Shown: in pieces, positions 32,619 to 42,104 of the stretch
How positions within the stretch are numbered: position 1 is the stretch's first letter
Layout of the letters: each line of letters starts with the position of its first letter
NCBI GenBank assembly: GCA_024399835.1
Contig: JAKSNK010000007.1
Coordinates: forward strand, 1 to 64,000
Direction: 5' to 3'
DNA from: Paludibacteraceae bacterium
GTDB lineage: Bacteria > Bacteroidota > Bacteroidia > Bacteroidales > Paludibacteraceae
Length of the DNA: 64,000 bases
Translations under genes and position numbers: made by a program
Notes under the pieces: model-generated
Told to the model about the DNA's origin: nothing
Seen by the model: only the letters and a program-made list of their open reading frames with translations
Database searches by the model: none

Positions 32619-34489
32619 ATTTTACATACGATGTCATAGTAGTCGGAGCCGGTCACGCAGGGTGCGAAGCGGCTCACGCTGCAGCGAGAATGGGTTCGCA
32701 CACGCTGCTCATTACCATGGATATGAATAAAATGGGACAAATGAGCTGCAATCCTGCTGTTGGTGGAATAGCTAAAGGACAGATTGTCAGAGAGATAGAC
32801 GCATTAGGAGGACAAATGGGAATAGTTACTGACAAGTCTGCCATTCAATTCCGTATGCTCAACCGAAGCAAGGGACCTGCTATGTGGTCTCCCCGCTCAC
32901 AAAGCGACAGAAAACGCTTTATCGAGGAATGGGTGCGCACTTTGTCTGCTACCGACAATCTCGAACTATGGCAAGATGTAGTTACTGAATTGATTATCAA
33001 GGATAATCAGGTTTGTGGTGTCAAAACGGAACTCGGCATAGAGATGCGTGCCCAAGCCGTTATTCTTACCAACGGTACTTTTCTCAACGGACTGCTGCAT
33101 TTCGGCAGAGCACAAATACGGGGTGGACGAATTAGCGAACCTGCCTCTTACGGATTGACCGAACAGTTGGTTCAATTGGGCTTTCAAGCTGCGCGTATGA
33201 AAACAGGTACGCCTGCGCGCATAGACAAACGCTCCATCGACTTCTCCCAGCTTGCTATTCAACCCGGTGACAGTGACGAATACCACTTCTCCTACCTGCC
33301 CTCTGTGCAGCGACAACTCAAGCAAATGCCGTGCTGGATCACTTATACCAATCCTACCACACATGAAGTGTTGAGAAAAGGTCTGCCCGACTCGCCATTG
33401 TATAACGGACAAATCAAAAGTATCGGTCCGCGCTATTGCCCGAGTATAGAAACAAAAATAATCACTTTTGTCGACAAAGACCAGCATCAAATCTTCTTGG
33501 AGCCGGAGGGTGTGGATAGTTATGAGTATTATGTTAACGGTTTCTCCTCTTCCCTGCCTTGGCAAATACAGCTGGAGGCACTCAAGACGGTCAAGGGCTT
33601 GGAGAATGTGGTCATGTACCGCCCCGGGTATGCCATTGAATACGACTTTTTCGACCCTACACAACTACATCTGACTTTAGAAACGAAACTCGTAAAGAAT
33701 CTCTTCTTTGCAGGGCAAATCAATGGTACTACGGGATACGAAGAAGCAGCCGGACAAGGGTTGATAGCAGGTATCAATGCCCATCAGAACATTGTTTCCG
33801 GCGATTCGTTGATTTTGCATCGCGACGAGAGTTACATAGGTGTGCTTATTGACGATTTGGTACACAAGGGTGTGGATGAGCCCTATCGTATGTTCACTTC
33901 GCGTGCCGAATATCGTATTTTGCTTCGCCAGGACAATGCAGACGCACGACTTACCGAGCGTGCCTATCAATTAGGTCTCGCATCCCAAGAGCGGTATGAA
34001 TTATATACCACAAAAAAAGAAGCGGAGCAACATCTCTCCGATTACTTGTCTTCCACCCCTATTCGGGCAGATTATATCAATGGCTGGTTAGAGCAAATAG
34101 GTGAAAGTCCGTTGCAGCACGGTTGCAAACTCATAGACTTGGTGCTTCGACCCAAGGTAACTATTGAAACATTGGCGGAGCAAGTTCCTGAATTAAAGGC
34201 GCAAATCGCCACTTTGGGTGCTCGTCAACACGAGATAGTAGAGAGTACGGAGATAAATATCAAATACAAAGGTTATATCGAGCGCGAGCGCCTGTGCGCA
34301 GACAAGTTACGCCGACTGGATAGCATTCGTCTCCCACAGGACTTTGACTACCAATCTATCCAATCGCTATCCACAGAGGCACGCCAAAAACTATCGCGCA
34401 TTCGCCCGGATAGCATCGGTGCAGCAGGTAGAATACCCGGGGTCAGCCCTAATGATATCAGTGTGTTGCTTGTTTTGTTAGGTAGATAA
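32615..34489 (+). CDS. mnmG: tRNA uridine-34 carboxymethylaminomethyl enzyme MnmG (GidA)
   Basis: FAD-dependent partner of MnmE in making cmnm5U34 in tRNAs. The N-terminus has the Rossmann FAD motif [19 protein letters not shown]. Family blocks [30 protein letters not shown] (about residue 200) and [17 protein letters not shown] (about 365-385) are present. 624 residues is normal. Historically located near the replication origin; here it is followed by a parS-like palindrome. It overlaps yraN by 4 bp. Confidence 0.96.
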   Translation: MNFTYDVIVVGAGHAGCEAAHAAARMGSHTLLITMDMNKMGQMSCNPAVGGIAKGQIVREIDALGGQMGIVTDKSAIQFRMLNRSKGPAMWSPRSQSDRKRFIEEWVRTLSATDNLELWQDVVTELIIKDNQVCGVKTELGIEMRAQAVILTNGTFLNGLLHFGRAQIRGGRISEPASYGLTEQLVQLGFQAARMKTGTPARIDKRSIDFSQLAIQPGDSDEYHFSYLPSVQRQLKQMPCWITYTNPTTHEVLRKGLPDSPLYNGQIKSIGPRYCPSIETKIITFVDKDQHQIFLEPEGVDSYEYYVNGFSSSLPWQIQLEALKTVKGLENVVMYRPGYAIEYDFFDPTQLHLTLETKLVKNLFFAGQINGTTGYEEAAGQGLIAGINAHQNIVSGDSLILHRDESYIGVLIDDLVHKGVDEPYRMFTSRAEYRILLRQDNADARLTERAYQLGLASQERYELYTTKKEAEQHLSDYLSSTPIRADYINGWLEQIGESPLQHGCKLIDLVLRPKVTIETLAEQVPELKAQIATLGARQHEIVESTEINIKYKGYIERERLCADKLRRLDSIRLPQDFDYQSIQSLSTEARQKLSRIRPDSIGAAGRIPGVSPNDISVLLVLLGR

Positions 34490-34496
34490 TATAAAA

Positions 34497-34512
34497 TGTT
34501 CCATGTGGAACA
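34497..34512. promoter_or_regulatory. parS-like palindrome
   Basis: TGTTCCATGTGGAACA is a 16-bp palindrome except for its central TG. It differs by one base from TGTTCCACGTGGAACA, a form of the ParB-binding parS consensus. It sits 8 bp after mnmG, a gene often near the origin of replication, which is where parS sites cluster. No parA/parB or dnaA gene is in the window. Confidence 0.55.
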
Positions 34513-34518
34513 ATTAGT

Positions 34519-36339
34519 GTGATTAGGATATCAGAACATATTAAATCTATACTATCCTCCCTGCCTCAGACGCCGGGTGTTTATCAGTATTTTGACAAGG
34601 ACGGTGTGATTATTTATGTGGGCAAGGCGGTAAATCTCAAGCGCCGTGTATCAAGTTATTTCCAAAAGGAACACGAGTGGTTGAAAACACGGCAGTTGGT
34701 GCGACACATTGCGGATATTAAATACATTGTGGTAAATAGCGAGCAGGATGCTTTTCTTCTGGAAAACAACCTGATTAAGCAGTATCAACCGCACTACAAT
34801 ATTCTCTTAAAGGACGGCAAGTCCTATCCGAGTATTTGTATTACCCGCGAACCGTTCCCGAGAGTCTTTAAGACACGAAAAATTATCCATTCCATCGGCG
34901 ATTATTATGGTCCGTATAGTTTTGGCAATACGGTTGATTTGGTGTTAGACCTTATTCATCAACTCTACCCTCTTCGCACATGTGCGCAACCGATTACGAT
35001 GCAATCGGTATCGTCCGGCAAATACAAGGTGTGTTTGAAATATCATTTGCATCGCTGTTGTGGTGTGTGTGCCGGTTGTGTCAGTCAGGAAGAGTATAGA
35101 GAGTATATTGATGCTGCGCGGAAGATAATTCGTGGCGATGCACGCGAGATTCGAGTGGATTTGGAGCAAAAAATGATGGTTGCTGCTGCACAAATGAAGT
35201 ATGAATTAGCCGATGAACTGAAGGAAAAGTTAGATATGCTGGATAAGTTCTGTTCAAAAACCGTTATCAGTAACACCCACATCGGGCAAATGGATGTGTT
35301 TGGTTACGATGAACAGGACCAAAATGTATATATTTCTATGCTGCATATTCAAAATGGCAGTATCGTCAGCGGACAGACTATTGAATACAAAAAGCAATTG
35401 GACGAACCGCGTGAAGAGATATTGGCATTGGGGATGATGGAATTGCGCGAGCGATTGCATAGTATAACGCCCGAAGTAATTGTTCCGTTTATTCCCGATG
35501 GATTCGACGAAAAGTTACATATTAACCTGGCTATTTCCGGAGATAAAAAGAAACTGCTGCAATTAGCCATGCAAAATGTACTCCAATATAAAAAGGACCG
35601 GCTCAGACAGGCAGACAAACTCAATCCCGACCAACGCGCCATGCGTGTGCTGACATCGTTACAACAGGTGCTAAACCTGCCTAAAACGCCTCTTTTCATC
35701 GATAGTTTTGACAACTCGTCCATACAAGGGGAACAAGCGGTAGCGGCATGTGTGGTCTTCAAGCACGCAAAGCCGTCCAAAAAAGATTACAAGCGTTTTA
35801 AGATAAAGACCGTTGTCGGACCCGATGACTATGCCTCGATGCGTGAAATCGTGCATCGTCGCTATCAGGATATTATCGATGAACAGGGCACATTGCCGGA
35901 TTTGATTATTGCCGATGGCGGTATCGGACAGGTGCATGCCATTCGCGAAGTGATAGAGAAGCAATTGCAATTGAGCATACCGGTAGTCGGATTGAAAAAA
36001 GACGACAAGCACCGAACCAATACGCTCATTTTTGGAGACCCCGTTCAGGAAGTCAGTTTGCCTGTTACGGACGAAGTGTTCCGGCTGCTTGTTCAAATTC
36101 AGGACGAAGTGCACCGTTTTGCTATCTCTTACCACAAAAAAGTGCGTTCTAAATCGCAAATACATTCACAACTTGATGATATTCAGGGAGTTGGTGCTGC
36201 TACTAAACAAAAACTACTGCAGCATTTCCACTCTGTTGCACGAATTAGAACAGCCACTTTGCCTGAACTCCAATCTGTAGTTCCAACTCATTATGCGTCA
36301 ATCGTTTATGACTATTTTAATACACATTTATCCCTCTGA
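34519..36339 (+). CDS. uvrC: Excinuclease ABC subunit C
   Basis: Makes both incisions in nucleotide excision repair. Domains in order: GIY-YIG nuclease (PGVYQYFDKDGVIIYVGKA, about residues 19-37), cysteine cluster (~155-190), UVR motif binding UvrB (EQKMMVAAAQMKYELADELK, ~217-236), RNase H-like endonuclease (DSFDNSSIQGEQAVAA; IIADGGIGQ) and C-terminal HhH (DIQGVGAATKQKLLQHF). 606 residues is normal. The start is GTG at 34519 because no ATG precedes the conserved HIKSILSSLPQTPG; the parS-like site lies just before it. Confidence 0.95.
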   Translation: MIRISEHIKSILSSLPQTPGVYQYFDKDGVIIYVGKAVNLKRRVSSYFQKEHEWLKTRQLVRHIADIKYIVVNSEQDAFLLENNLIKQYQPHYNILLKDGKSYPSICITREPFPRVFKTRKIIHSIGDYYGPYSFGNTVDLVLDLIHQLYPLRTCAQPITMQSVSSGKYKVCLKYHLHRCCGVCAGCVSQEEYREYIDAARKIIRGDAREIRVDLEQKMMVAAAQMKYELADELKEKLDMLDKFCSKTVISNTHIGQMDVFGYDEQDQNVYISMLHIQNGSIVSGQTIEYKKQLDEPREEILALGMMELRERLHSITPEVIVPFIPDGFDEKLHINLAISGDKKKLLQLAMQNVLQYKKDRLRQADKLNPDQRAMRVLTSLQQVLNLPKTPLFIDSFDNSSIQGEQAVAACVVFKHAKPSKKDYKRFKIKTVVGPDDYASMREIVHRRYQDIIDEQGTLPDLIIADGGIGQVHAIREVIEKQLQLSIPVVGLKKDDKHRTNTLIFGDPVQEVSLPVTDEVFRLLVQIQDEVHRFAISYHKKVRSKSQIHSQLDDIQGVGAATKQKLLQHFHSVARIRTATLPELQSVVPTHYASIVYDYFNTHLSL

Positions 36340-36360
36340 GAATTCAATATTTTTTTTGAC

Positions 36361-36807
36361 ATGACTACTTATACACAAAAAATCGATGCAAATGGTACAT
36401 TATTTTTACTAAATGACCATGCAGAGCAGATAGCCGTTTCCGAATTGCTTCGTCACTACCCTACTCGTCATGTGATTGCGTTTGATGCTCCGATGGGGGC
36501 GGGCAAGACAACTTTTATCAAGCAACTATGTCAAGAACTCGGGACTACCGACATTGTCAATTCGCCCACCTTTGCCATCGTCAATGTGTATGATGTTCCA
36601 CAGGGAGAGATTTATCACTTCGATTGCTATCGGCTCAAAGATATTCGTGAGGCGCAAGATTTTGGAGCAGAGGATTATTTGTATTCGGGTAACTTGTGTT
36701 TGATAGAGTGGCCGGATATTATCAGTCCCTTGCTTCCTGAAGACACTTTATATATTCATATTCGCGTTTTGGAAAACGGGGATAGACAATTAACCATAGA
36801 TGAATGA
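36361..36807 (+). CDS. tsaE: tRNA t6A-synthesis ATPase TsaE
   Basis: A 148-residue P-loop ATPase required with TsaB and TsaD for N6-threonylcarbamoyladenosine at tRNA position 37. Walker [16 protein letters not shown] (about residues 43-57), [11 protein letters not shown] (switch region), HFDCYRL (about 87-93) and LIEWPD (Walker-B-like). The start ATG is 21 bp after uvrC. It overlaps the following gene by 4 bp. Confidence 0.94.
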   Translation: MTTYTQKIDANGTLFLLNDHAEQIAVSELLRHYPTRHVIAFDAPMGAGKTTFIKQLCQELGTTDIVNSPTFAIVNVYDVPQGEIYHFDCYRLKDIREAQDFGAEDYLYSGNLCLIEWPDIISPLLPEDTLYIHIRVLENGDRQLTIDE

Positions 36808-37655
36808 TGAATAATCGCAAGTTTAAGTTCATATTATTTGTCGGCTGTTTGCTGATTTCGTGCCACTTGTTCGCCGAAAATGTGGAACACGAAGACATTC
36901 TAAAAGTGCAGTACGGTGGCTCTTGGCGACAGGATCAATACCTTAGTCCCCTACTCTACAAAGGGATGATGGTTGGTCTCGGCAACGAGTGGTGGCAGCC
37001 GTTTCGTCAAGATACTAAATTAGGCAAGGCAGGTAAACTGACCAATTGGCAGCATGTCGGGCAATTGAATTTAGAGTTTGATTGGACTTGCAATCCCACT
37101 AAAACCAATTTATTGTACGCTGTTCGTGTCAATGCGGGTTGGGGTGCGTACTACCAATGGAAATTGTGCAACAACAATTTGCGAATAATACTCGGACCGT
37201 ATTTAGACCTTGATCCCAGTCTCAAGTACATTGTGCGCAATGTCAATAAACCTGTCTCATTGGATGCTACGGTTAATCTTATGGCGATGGCAGGTATCAG
37301 TTATGTGTTTCACGGCAAACACTCGTCGTACCGTCTGCGTTATTTGATTCGTGCCAATGTGATAGGGATGGATTATATGCCGGATTATTGGCAGTCATAC
37401 TATGAAATGGAGGAAAAAGTGCTGGGGAATGTGCGTTGTGCCGGTATGTGGAATCACCGCATTTTGCGGCATGAATTGACTTTAGATATGCAATTCCCCC
37501 ACTCTACTTGGCGTGTCGGCTTGCAGCATGAATATAATGAGTTTGGGCAACCTCACATGATGTTCTCCCACGAGCAGGTCGCTGTTGTGGTGGGCACATG
37601 CTTCAGGTATCGCCTGAATCCCCATAAGAAACTAACCGATTTAGATGCTTTGTAA
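36804..37655 (+). CDS. Exported outer-membrane-type protein, DUF3316-like
   Basis: 283 residues with signal peptide ([19 protein letters not shown]) and a mature part of amphipathic strands rich in W and Y ([55 protein letters not shown]). The pattern and the LSPLxYKG segment resemble DUF3316 proteins of Bacteroidota, predicted barrels of unknown role. It overlaps tsaE by 4 bp and is followed one base later by the S41 peptidase gene. Family call moderate. Confidence 0.65.
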   Translation: MMNNRKFKFILFVGCLLISCHLFAENVEHEDILKVQYGGSWRQDQYLSPLLYKGMMVGLGNEWWQPFRQDTKLGKAGKLTNWQHVGQLNLEFDWTCNPTKTNLLYAVRVNAGWGAYYQWKLCNNNLRIILGPYLDLDPSLKYIVRNVNKPVSLDATVNLMAMAGISYVFHGKHSSYRLRYLIRANVIGMDYMPDYWQSYYEMEEKVLGNVRCAGMWNHRILRHELTLDMQFPHSTWRVGLQHEYNEFGQPHMMFSHEQVAVVVGTCFRYRLNPHKKLTDLDAL

Positions 37656-37656
37656 T

Positions 37657-38688
37657 ATGACGAGAAAAACCTGTTTATATATTGCTGTTTTGCTATTGGG
37701 TGCTACGGCATGTACCCATCGTTTTGAGGGCGTAGAGGACAATACGCCGGTTGGTAATATGGAGTGCCTGTGGCAAACTTTAGACGAAAAGTACTGCTTT
37801 TTTGAGGAAAAAGATGTGGATTGGCAGGCGGTACACGATAGGTATATAGATGATGTAAGGCAATTGAAGTCAGATGATTACATTGCCTTGTTCGATACAT
37901 TGGCAGAGATGATCAATACCCTAAACGACGGGCATGTCAATCTCTATTCGTCGTTTGATATCTCGACATGTAAATCGTGGTATGCCGGCTATGCGACTAA
38001 TTTCAATTGGGCAGCCGTTAAAAATTACTATTTGCCGACTTTTAGAACGGCAGGCGGTGCTTATTACAATACGATTGCCGATGGCACTGTCGGGTATATG
38101 TATGTCGCTGATTTTCAAACTGCTGTCCAACCGACCAATATGGCATATATCCTCCGGTCGTTTGGCGATTGTAAAGGTTTGATTGTGGATGTGCGTAACA
38201 ATGGCGGAGGTAATTTGAGTTATGCGTACCAGTTGGCTGCTACTTTCTTCAGCGAGGACAAAGTGGTAGGATATTGGCAGCATAAGAATGGAGTAGGGCA
38301 CAATGATTTTTCTGCCCTCAAGGAGCAAACATTACGCAAGTCGGACATGCCTTCGTCGTGGAAACGACCGGTGGTCGTTTTGTGTAATCGTCATTCTTAT
38401 TCGGCGGCTAATTTCTTTGTCAGTATTATGCGGTATGCCCCCAATGCAACCATTGTTGGTGATATGAGTGGCGGAGGCGGAGGTATGCCCATGAGTTATG
38501 AACTGCCCAACGGGTGGATGGTGCGCTTTTCCAGTATTCGCATGTTTGATATGGACAATCACAGTATTGAGCCGGGTATCATGCCCGATGTGCGAGTGGA
38601 TGATGTGCCCGAAACACCCAATGACGAGATTATTGATGCAGCGATTGATTTGATAAATAGAACATATCACGATGATACAAGTAACTGA
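37657..38688 (+). CDS. S41-family peptidase lipoprotein
   Basis: 343 residues. The signal peptide ends in lipobox GATAC (Cys about residue 19), so it is membrane-anchored. A tricorn-type core domain follows: N-terminal helical part (DEKYCFFEEKDVDW), GLIVDVRNNGGGN (about residues 174-186) and NRHSYSAANFF (about 240-250), where the serine is the expected nucleophile. A PDZ domain is not apparent between them. It probably processes cell-envelope proteins. The ATG at 37657, one base after the previous stop, is preferred to an in-frame upstream start. It overlaps lolD by 17 bp. Confidence 0.85.
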   Translation: MTRKTCLYIAVLLLGATACTHRFEGVEDNTPVGNMECLWQTLDEKYCFFEEKDVDWQAVHDRYIDDVRQLKSDDYIALFDTLAEMINTLNDGHVNLYSSFDISTCKSWYAGYATNFNWAAVKNYYLPTFRTAGGAYYNTIADGTVGYMYVADFQTAVQPTNMAYILRSFGDCKGLIVDVRNNGGGNLSYAYQLAATFFSEDKVVGYWQHKNGVGHNDFSALKEQTLRKSDMPSSWKRPVVVLCNRHSYSAANFFVSIMRYAPNATIVGDMSGGGGGMPMSYELPNGWMVRFSSIRMFDMDNHSIEPGIMPDVRVDDVPETPNDEIIDAAIDLINRTYHDDTSN

Positions 38689-39325
38689 TTTACACAAGAG
38701 TTTTGGTTCCTTGCAGGTCTTGCGAGGGGTCAATATGCAGGTTGATAAAGGCGAGATTGTGGCTATTTTGGGCAAGAGTGGCGCCGGCAAAACAACCTTG
38801 TTGCAGATTATCGGTACATTAGACCGTCCTGACAGCGGGCGTGTTGTGATTGATAATCAGGATGTGTTTGCTTTGAGTGAAAATGAACTGGCTGCTTTTC
38901 GCAACCGGCACATCGGTTTTATCTTTCAGCAACATCAATTATTGCCGGAGTTTACGGCATTGGAAAATGTGATGATGCCGGGTTTGATAGCCCGTTTGGA
39001 TGAGCGGGAACTGCGCTTGCGTGCCATGGATTTGTTGACCCAATTGGGATTGCAGGATAGGGTGGAGCATAAACCTGCCCATTTGTCCGGCGGTGAACAA
39101 CAGCGCGTGGCTGCTGCGCGTGCCATGTTGCTCCAGCCGTCGGTTATCCTTGCGGACGAACCCAGTGGCAGTTTGGATGAGCAAAACAAGAAAGATTTGC
39201 ATACGCTGCTATTGGATATGCGAGAGAAATATGGTCAGACGATAATTGTGGTAACACACGATAATGAACTGGCACAAATATGTGATCGTCAATTAGTTAT
39301 TCATGATGGAACAATTCAATTTTAA
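38672..39325 (+). CDS. lolD: ABC transporter ATPase, LolD-like
   Basis: 217 residues. Walker [10 protein letters not shown] (about residues 36-44), signature LSGGEQQR (about 138-145), Walker [11 protein letters not shown]-switch THD. The family (LolD/MacB/FtsE) is identified by [19 protein letters not shown]. LolD drives lipoprotein release from the inner membrane with LolC/LolE; no permease is adjacent, so the exact partner is unknown. The neighbours on both sides are lipoproteins (S41 peptidase, GldB). Confidence 0.85.
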   Translation: MIQVTDLHKSFGSLQVLRGVNMQVDKGEIVAILGKSGAGKTTLLQIIGTLDRPDSGRVVIDNQDVFALSENELAAFRNRHIGFIFQQHQLLPEFTALENVMMPGLIARLDERELRLRAMDLLTQLGLQDRVEHKPAHLSGGEQQRVAAARAMLLQPSVILADEPSGSLDEQNKKDLHTLLLDMREKYGQTIIVVTHDNELAQICDRQLVIHDGTIQF

Positions 39326-40337
39326 TCGGTGCTTTACGCACGGTCTTCTATTTTTGGTCTTCCTCATTCTGTCGGTGGGTTGCACGCATAAGCGCTCGTA
39401 TTTTCCTAAGAATATGGAGCAGCAGCATGTCGAGATTATCCGTTTTGACAACGATTTGTTGAATGTCTCTACCGATTCTGCCTTGTCGGATGTGCGTGTA
39501 TTGTATGATAAGTACGAAACTTTTATGCCTGTTTTTACGGAAAATATCTTGGGCATTGCTGCAGACGACACGCTCTATTTGGCAGATGCGTTGCCGATGT
39601 TCCTTGGCGACACTTTGTATGGATTTGCAGAAACGAATGCCGAAGTACGCCGCCAATTTGCAGATATAACCGACCTGCAGGAGCAAATAGACGGTGCCTT
39701 TACGCGCATACATTATTTATATAACGATTTGCCCCTGCCAACGATTTATTTCTTCATATCCGGGTTTAATGCTTCTATTTTGTTTATAGATGATGATATT
39801 GCTGTTGGAACGGATATGTATTTGGGCAGTGATTGGAAATATTACAATAGGGTAGTGTATAATTACCAGAAACAAACCATGTGCCGCAGTAGTATCCCTG
39901 TGGATGTGGTCAGTGCATATCTGTTCCGCAATTTGCCATATACTTCTACCAAGAACCGTCTGCTCGAAAATATGATTTATCGGGGCAAGATTATGTATCT
40001 GTTGTCGTTGCTCCTGCCTGATTATCAAGACTATGAGATTATGGGTTATTCGGAAGAGCAGTGGGATTGGTGTGTCACCAATGAATTGGCGATTTGGAAT
40101 ACGATAATGGATAAAAGGGATTTGTTCAACTCTGAGAGTATGGTGCTAACTTCGTATTTGAACGATGGACCGTTTACTTCAGAGATTTCGCAAGATTCTC
40201 CGGGTCGTTTGGGAACATGGATTGGCTGGCGTATTGCCGAGTCGTATATGGAGCATAATCCAGAGGTTACACTGCAGCAATTGATTGAAAACGGCGATGC
40301 GCAAGCTATCCTTGAGAATAGTTTTTATAAGCCGTAA
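39303..40337 (+). CDS. gldB: GldB-family lipoprotein
   Basis: 344 residues with a lipoprotein signal ending in LSVGC. GldB-like features: HVEIIRFDNDLLNV, the central FFISGFNASILF, LGSDWKYYNRV, and C-terminal RLGTWIGWRIAESYM. GldB is needed for gliding in motile Bacteroidota and is conserved in non-gliders, where it may serve an envelope or secretion function. It overlaps lolD by 23 bp; the ATG at 39306 is an alternative start. Confidence 0.82.
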   Translation: MMEQFNFNRCFTHGLLFLVFLILSVGCTHKRSYFPKNMEQQHVEIIRFDNDLLNVSTDSALSDVRVLYDKYETFMPVFTENILGIAADDTLYLADALPMFLGDTLYGFAETNAEVRRQFADITDLQEQIDGAFTRIHYLYNDLPLPTIYFFISGFNASILFIDDDIAVGTDMYLGSDWKYYNRVVYNYQKQTMCRSSIPVDVVSAYLFRNLPYTSTKNRLLENMIYRGKIMYLLSLLLPDYQDYEIMGYSEEQWDWCVTNELAIWNTIMDKRDLFNSESMVLTSYLNDGPFTSEISQDSPGRLGTWIGWRIAESYMEHNPEVTLQQLIENGDAQAILENSFYKP

Positions 40338-40661
40338 ATTCCCATCACATTTTGTGCTTATTGTGCCTTTCTTGCTCTTGGCGTATTTCTTAAATATCGT
40401 CAGTTTTTGCCCTTAAGCAATGGTGAACGAACGATGAAGCAAGGATGAGCGAACGGTGAACGAATGGTCAATGCCTGGTTTTTCACAGTTTTTGCACCAT
40501 CACTTCTTAAAAATAGTAAGTTTTTCGCTCTTGTCTGATATGTACTATGGTCTTGATTTTATTGACAAAATATGTTTGGCATGGATTTTGTTTAATCATA
40601 TTTGAAGTTAAATAACGAACATTATTAACCAACATTAAACAACTAACATTTAATTATCATT
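40338..40661. other. Intergenic region with short direct repeats
   Basis: No gene. It contains two related phrases of the form TTCTTAAA-AT-GT-AGTTTTT (from about 40387 and 40503) and a run of GAACGA/GAACGG units (40419-40471) that resembles 49795-49849. A weak promoter (TTTG at 40575, CATATTTG at 40597-40604, spacing 22) may drive the Cys/His-rich protein gene. Confidence 0.5.
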
Positions 40662-41075
40662 ATGAAAAAAGTTTTATTTCTTATCTTAGGTCTCGGGATG
40701 GGACTTTCGATGATGGCTCAAAAACCGTGTGAAAAACCACAATGTCCGAATGCTAAAATGCATCAATGCCAACATGTTTCTCCCGAACAAATGGCAACCA
40801 AAAAAGCAGATATGCTGCGTGACTCGTTACAATTGACCGATGTGCAGTACGAAAAAGCGTATAATATGTACCTCAACCGATTCAACGAGATGAAAGCCAA
40901 ACACGAAGCCATGATGGCAGAACATAAAGATGGTGCTCATCACGCAATGCCAGCCGATTGCCACCACGGCGCAGACAAAAAGTGCAATAACGGCTGCCGC
41001 AAAGACTGCCACAAAGATTGCAAAAAGGACTGCAAGAAAGAGTGTGCCAAGGACTGCAAACACGATAAAAAGTAA
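40662..41075 (+). CDS. Periplasmic CpxP/Spy-like protein with Cys/His/Lys-rich tail
   Basis: 137 residues with signal peptide MKKVLFLILGLGMGLSMMAQ. Residues ~45-85 form helices with the pattern ATKKADMLRDSLQLTDVQYE then YNRFNEMKAK-like spacing, reminiscent of LTxxQ/CpxP or DUF4890 proteins. The last ~50 residues hold repeated DC steps separated by two or three Lys/His residues, plus HHA and CHH, totalling about nine Cys and many His. This looks like a metal-binding tail. Metal storage, sensing or stress protection is inference. Monocistronic with a terminator. Confidence 0.75.
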   Translation: MKKVLFLILGLGMGLSMMAQKPCEKPQCPNAKMHQCQHVSPEQMATKKADMLRDSLQLTDVQYEKAYNMYLNRFNEMKAKHEAMMAEHKDGAHHAMPADCHHGADKKCNNGCRKDCHKDCKKDCKKECAKDCKHDKK

Positions 41076-41096
41076 ATTTCAAATTCCGATTTTCAA

Positions 41097-41129
41097 AATA
41101 AACGGCATTCATTTCGAGTGCCGTTTATT
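41097..41129 (+). terminator. Intrinsic terminator
   Basis: AATAAACGGCA with TGCCGTTTATT, plus an imperfect inner extension (TTC / GAG), follows the Cys/His-rich gene by about 20 bp. The T-run is short, so strength is uncertain. Confidence 0.7.
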
Positions 41130-41143
41130 GGTTTGTCTGCATG

Positions 41144-41222
41144 ATAATGGTTGTTTTGTACAAAAATACAATAAAAAGTACAACTTACTTGCGTAATTCA
41201 AAAAATTGTTGTACCTTTGCAG
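41144..41222 (+). promoter_or_regulatory. Promoter of the 41372 lipoprotein; copy 1 of a duplicated promoter
   Basis: CTTGCGTA (41188-41195) and TACCTTTG (41212-41219) at 24-bp spacing. The whole 79-bp block recurs almost unchanged at 41941-42019. The transcript would begin near 41226, about 146 nt before the gene. Confidence 0.7.
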
Positions 41223-41330
41223 TAGTTGTATTCTGCTTAAGTCTTTCTATAAATTGAGGAACACAATATAAATTGTGGTGTAAATAATTCGTTTTTAGGT
41301 TACGATTATAAATATATTTACATTAGTTTT

Positions 41331-41375
41331 ATGAAACGGAATATTTCAAAATTTATTAAAATTATGAAGCAATGA
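41331..41375 (+). CDS. Possible 14-codon upstream ORF
   Basis: MKRNISKFIKIMKQ, stopping at TGA 41373-41375 and overlapping the ATG of the lipoprotein gene as ATGA. Same arrangement as the uORF before 11492. It may couple translation or be chance; an internal ATG at 41364 lies in the same frame. Confidence 0.3.
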   Translation: MKRNISKFIKIMKQ

Positions 41376-41944
41376 AAAAGTATCTGTTTTATACGATGAG
41401 CGCCATTATTGCGTTAGCATTGTGTTCTTGTGAGGATAAGACAAAAGTGGATTCACAAAAACTGCTCGCATGGCAAAAGCAAGTGAGCCATTTCTTGGGA
41501 GAATCGGTCTATCAAATAGGAGATGAAATTTCTATGCTGAACAAATTGGGAGAGGAGGAGATTTTTCAAGTTGCCGAAGTGGAAGACCAGATTATAACGA
41601 CAGTATCGAAACAGACCTTAGCGAATCGTAATAATACATGGGTGGATGAGGTTTCTATTTGTTTGCGATTAAATAGTCCTGTTAATGAGGTTTATGTCCA
41701 AATTTTGAAGTTGAGTGAATGGTGGGCTCGGAGTGAAGAAGAACTTGATAGTTTGAAGCATGTTTATGGATGTGTTGTTATGAATGATGAGATTGAGAAT
41801 ACAACTTTGATTGTAAACGATTTTGATGCTACTCAACCAACTATTTCTATCACAGGGAAAAGTGGTATAATTGCTACATTTCGTAAAAACGAAGGACTAC
41901 AGCAACTGACAGATACCTTGGGACATATTTGGATTAGAAAATAA
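41372..41944 (+). CDS. Lipoprotein of unknown function, 190 aa
   Basis: Signal peptide MKKYLFYTMSAIIALALCSC with lipobox LCSC. The mature protein is mixed alpha/beta and rich in E, D and T, without a recognisable family. It is framed by the two copies of a duplicated promoter block and ends 3 bases before the second one, so the gene plus promoter may have moved or duplicated as a unit. Orphan in appearance. Confidence 0.7.
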   Translation: MKKYLFYTMSAIIALALCSCEDKTKVDSQKLLAWQKQVSHFLGESVYQIGDEISMLNKLGEEEIFQVAEVEDQIITTVSKQTLANRNNTWVDEVSICLRLNSPVNEVYVQILKLSEWWARSEEELDSLKHVYGCVVMNDEIENTTLIVNDFDATQPTISITGKSGIIATFRKNEGLQQLTDTLGHIWIRK

Positions 41945-42019
41945 TGATTGTTTTGTACAAAAATACAATAAAAAAGCACAACATACTTGTGTAATTCAAA
42001 AAATTGTTGTACCTTTGCA
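41941..42019 (+). promoter_or_regulatory. Promoter of tRNA-Ala; copy 2 of a duplicated promoter
   Basis: CTTGTGTA (41986-41993) and TACCTTTG (42010-42017), 24 bp apart. Nearly identical over ~79 bp to 41144-41222. The predicted start is a few bases before the tRNA. Confidence 0.75.
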
Positions 42020-42030
42020 GTGAATTTTAA

Positions 42031-42104
42031 GGGGTATTAGCTCATCTGGCTAGAGCGCGACACTGGCAGTGTCGAGGTGAGCGGTTCGAGTCCGCTATAC
42101 TCCA
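42031..42104 (+). tRNA. tRNA-Ala (GGC anticodon)
   Basis: Complete cloverleaf: acceptor GGGGTAT/ATACTCC (one G-U), D-arm GCTC/GAGC, anticodon stem CGACA/TGTCG with loop CTGGCAG (anticodon GGC), T-arm GCGGTTCGAGTCCGC, discriminator A. CCA is not encoded (CTA follows), so the CCA enzyme encoded in this window would complete it. Confidence 0.93.
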
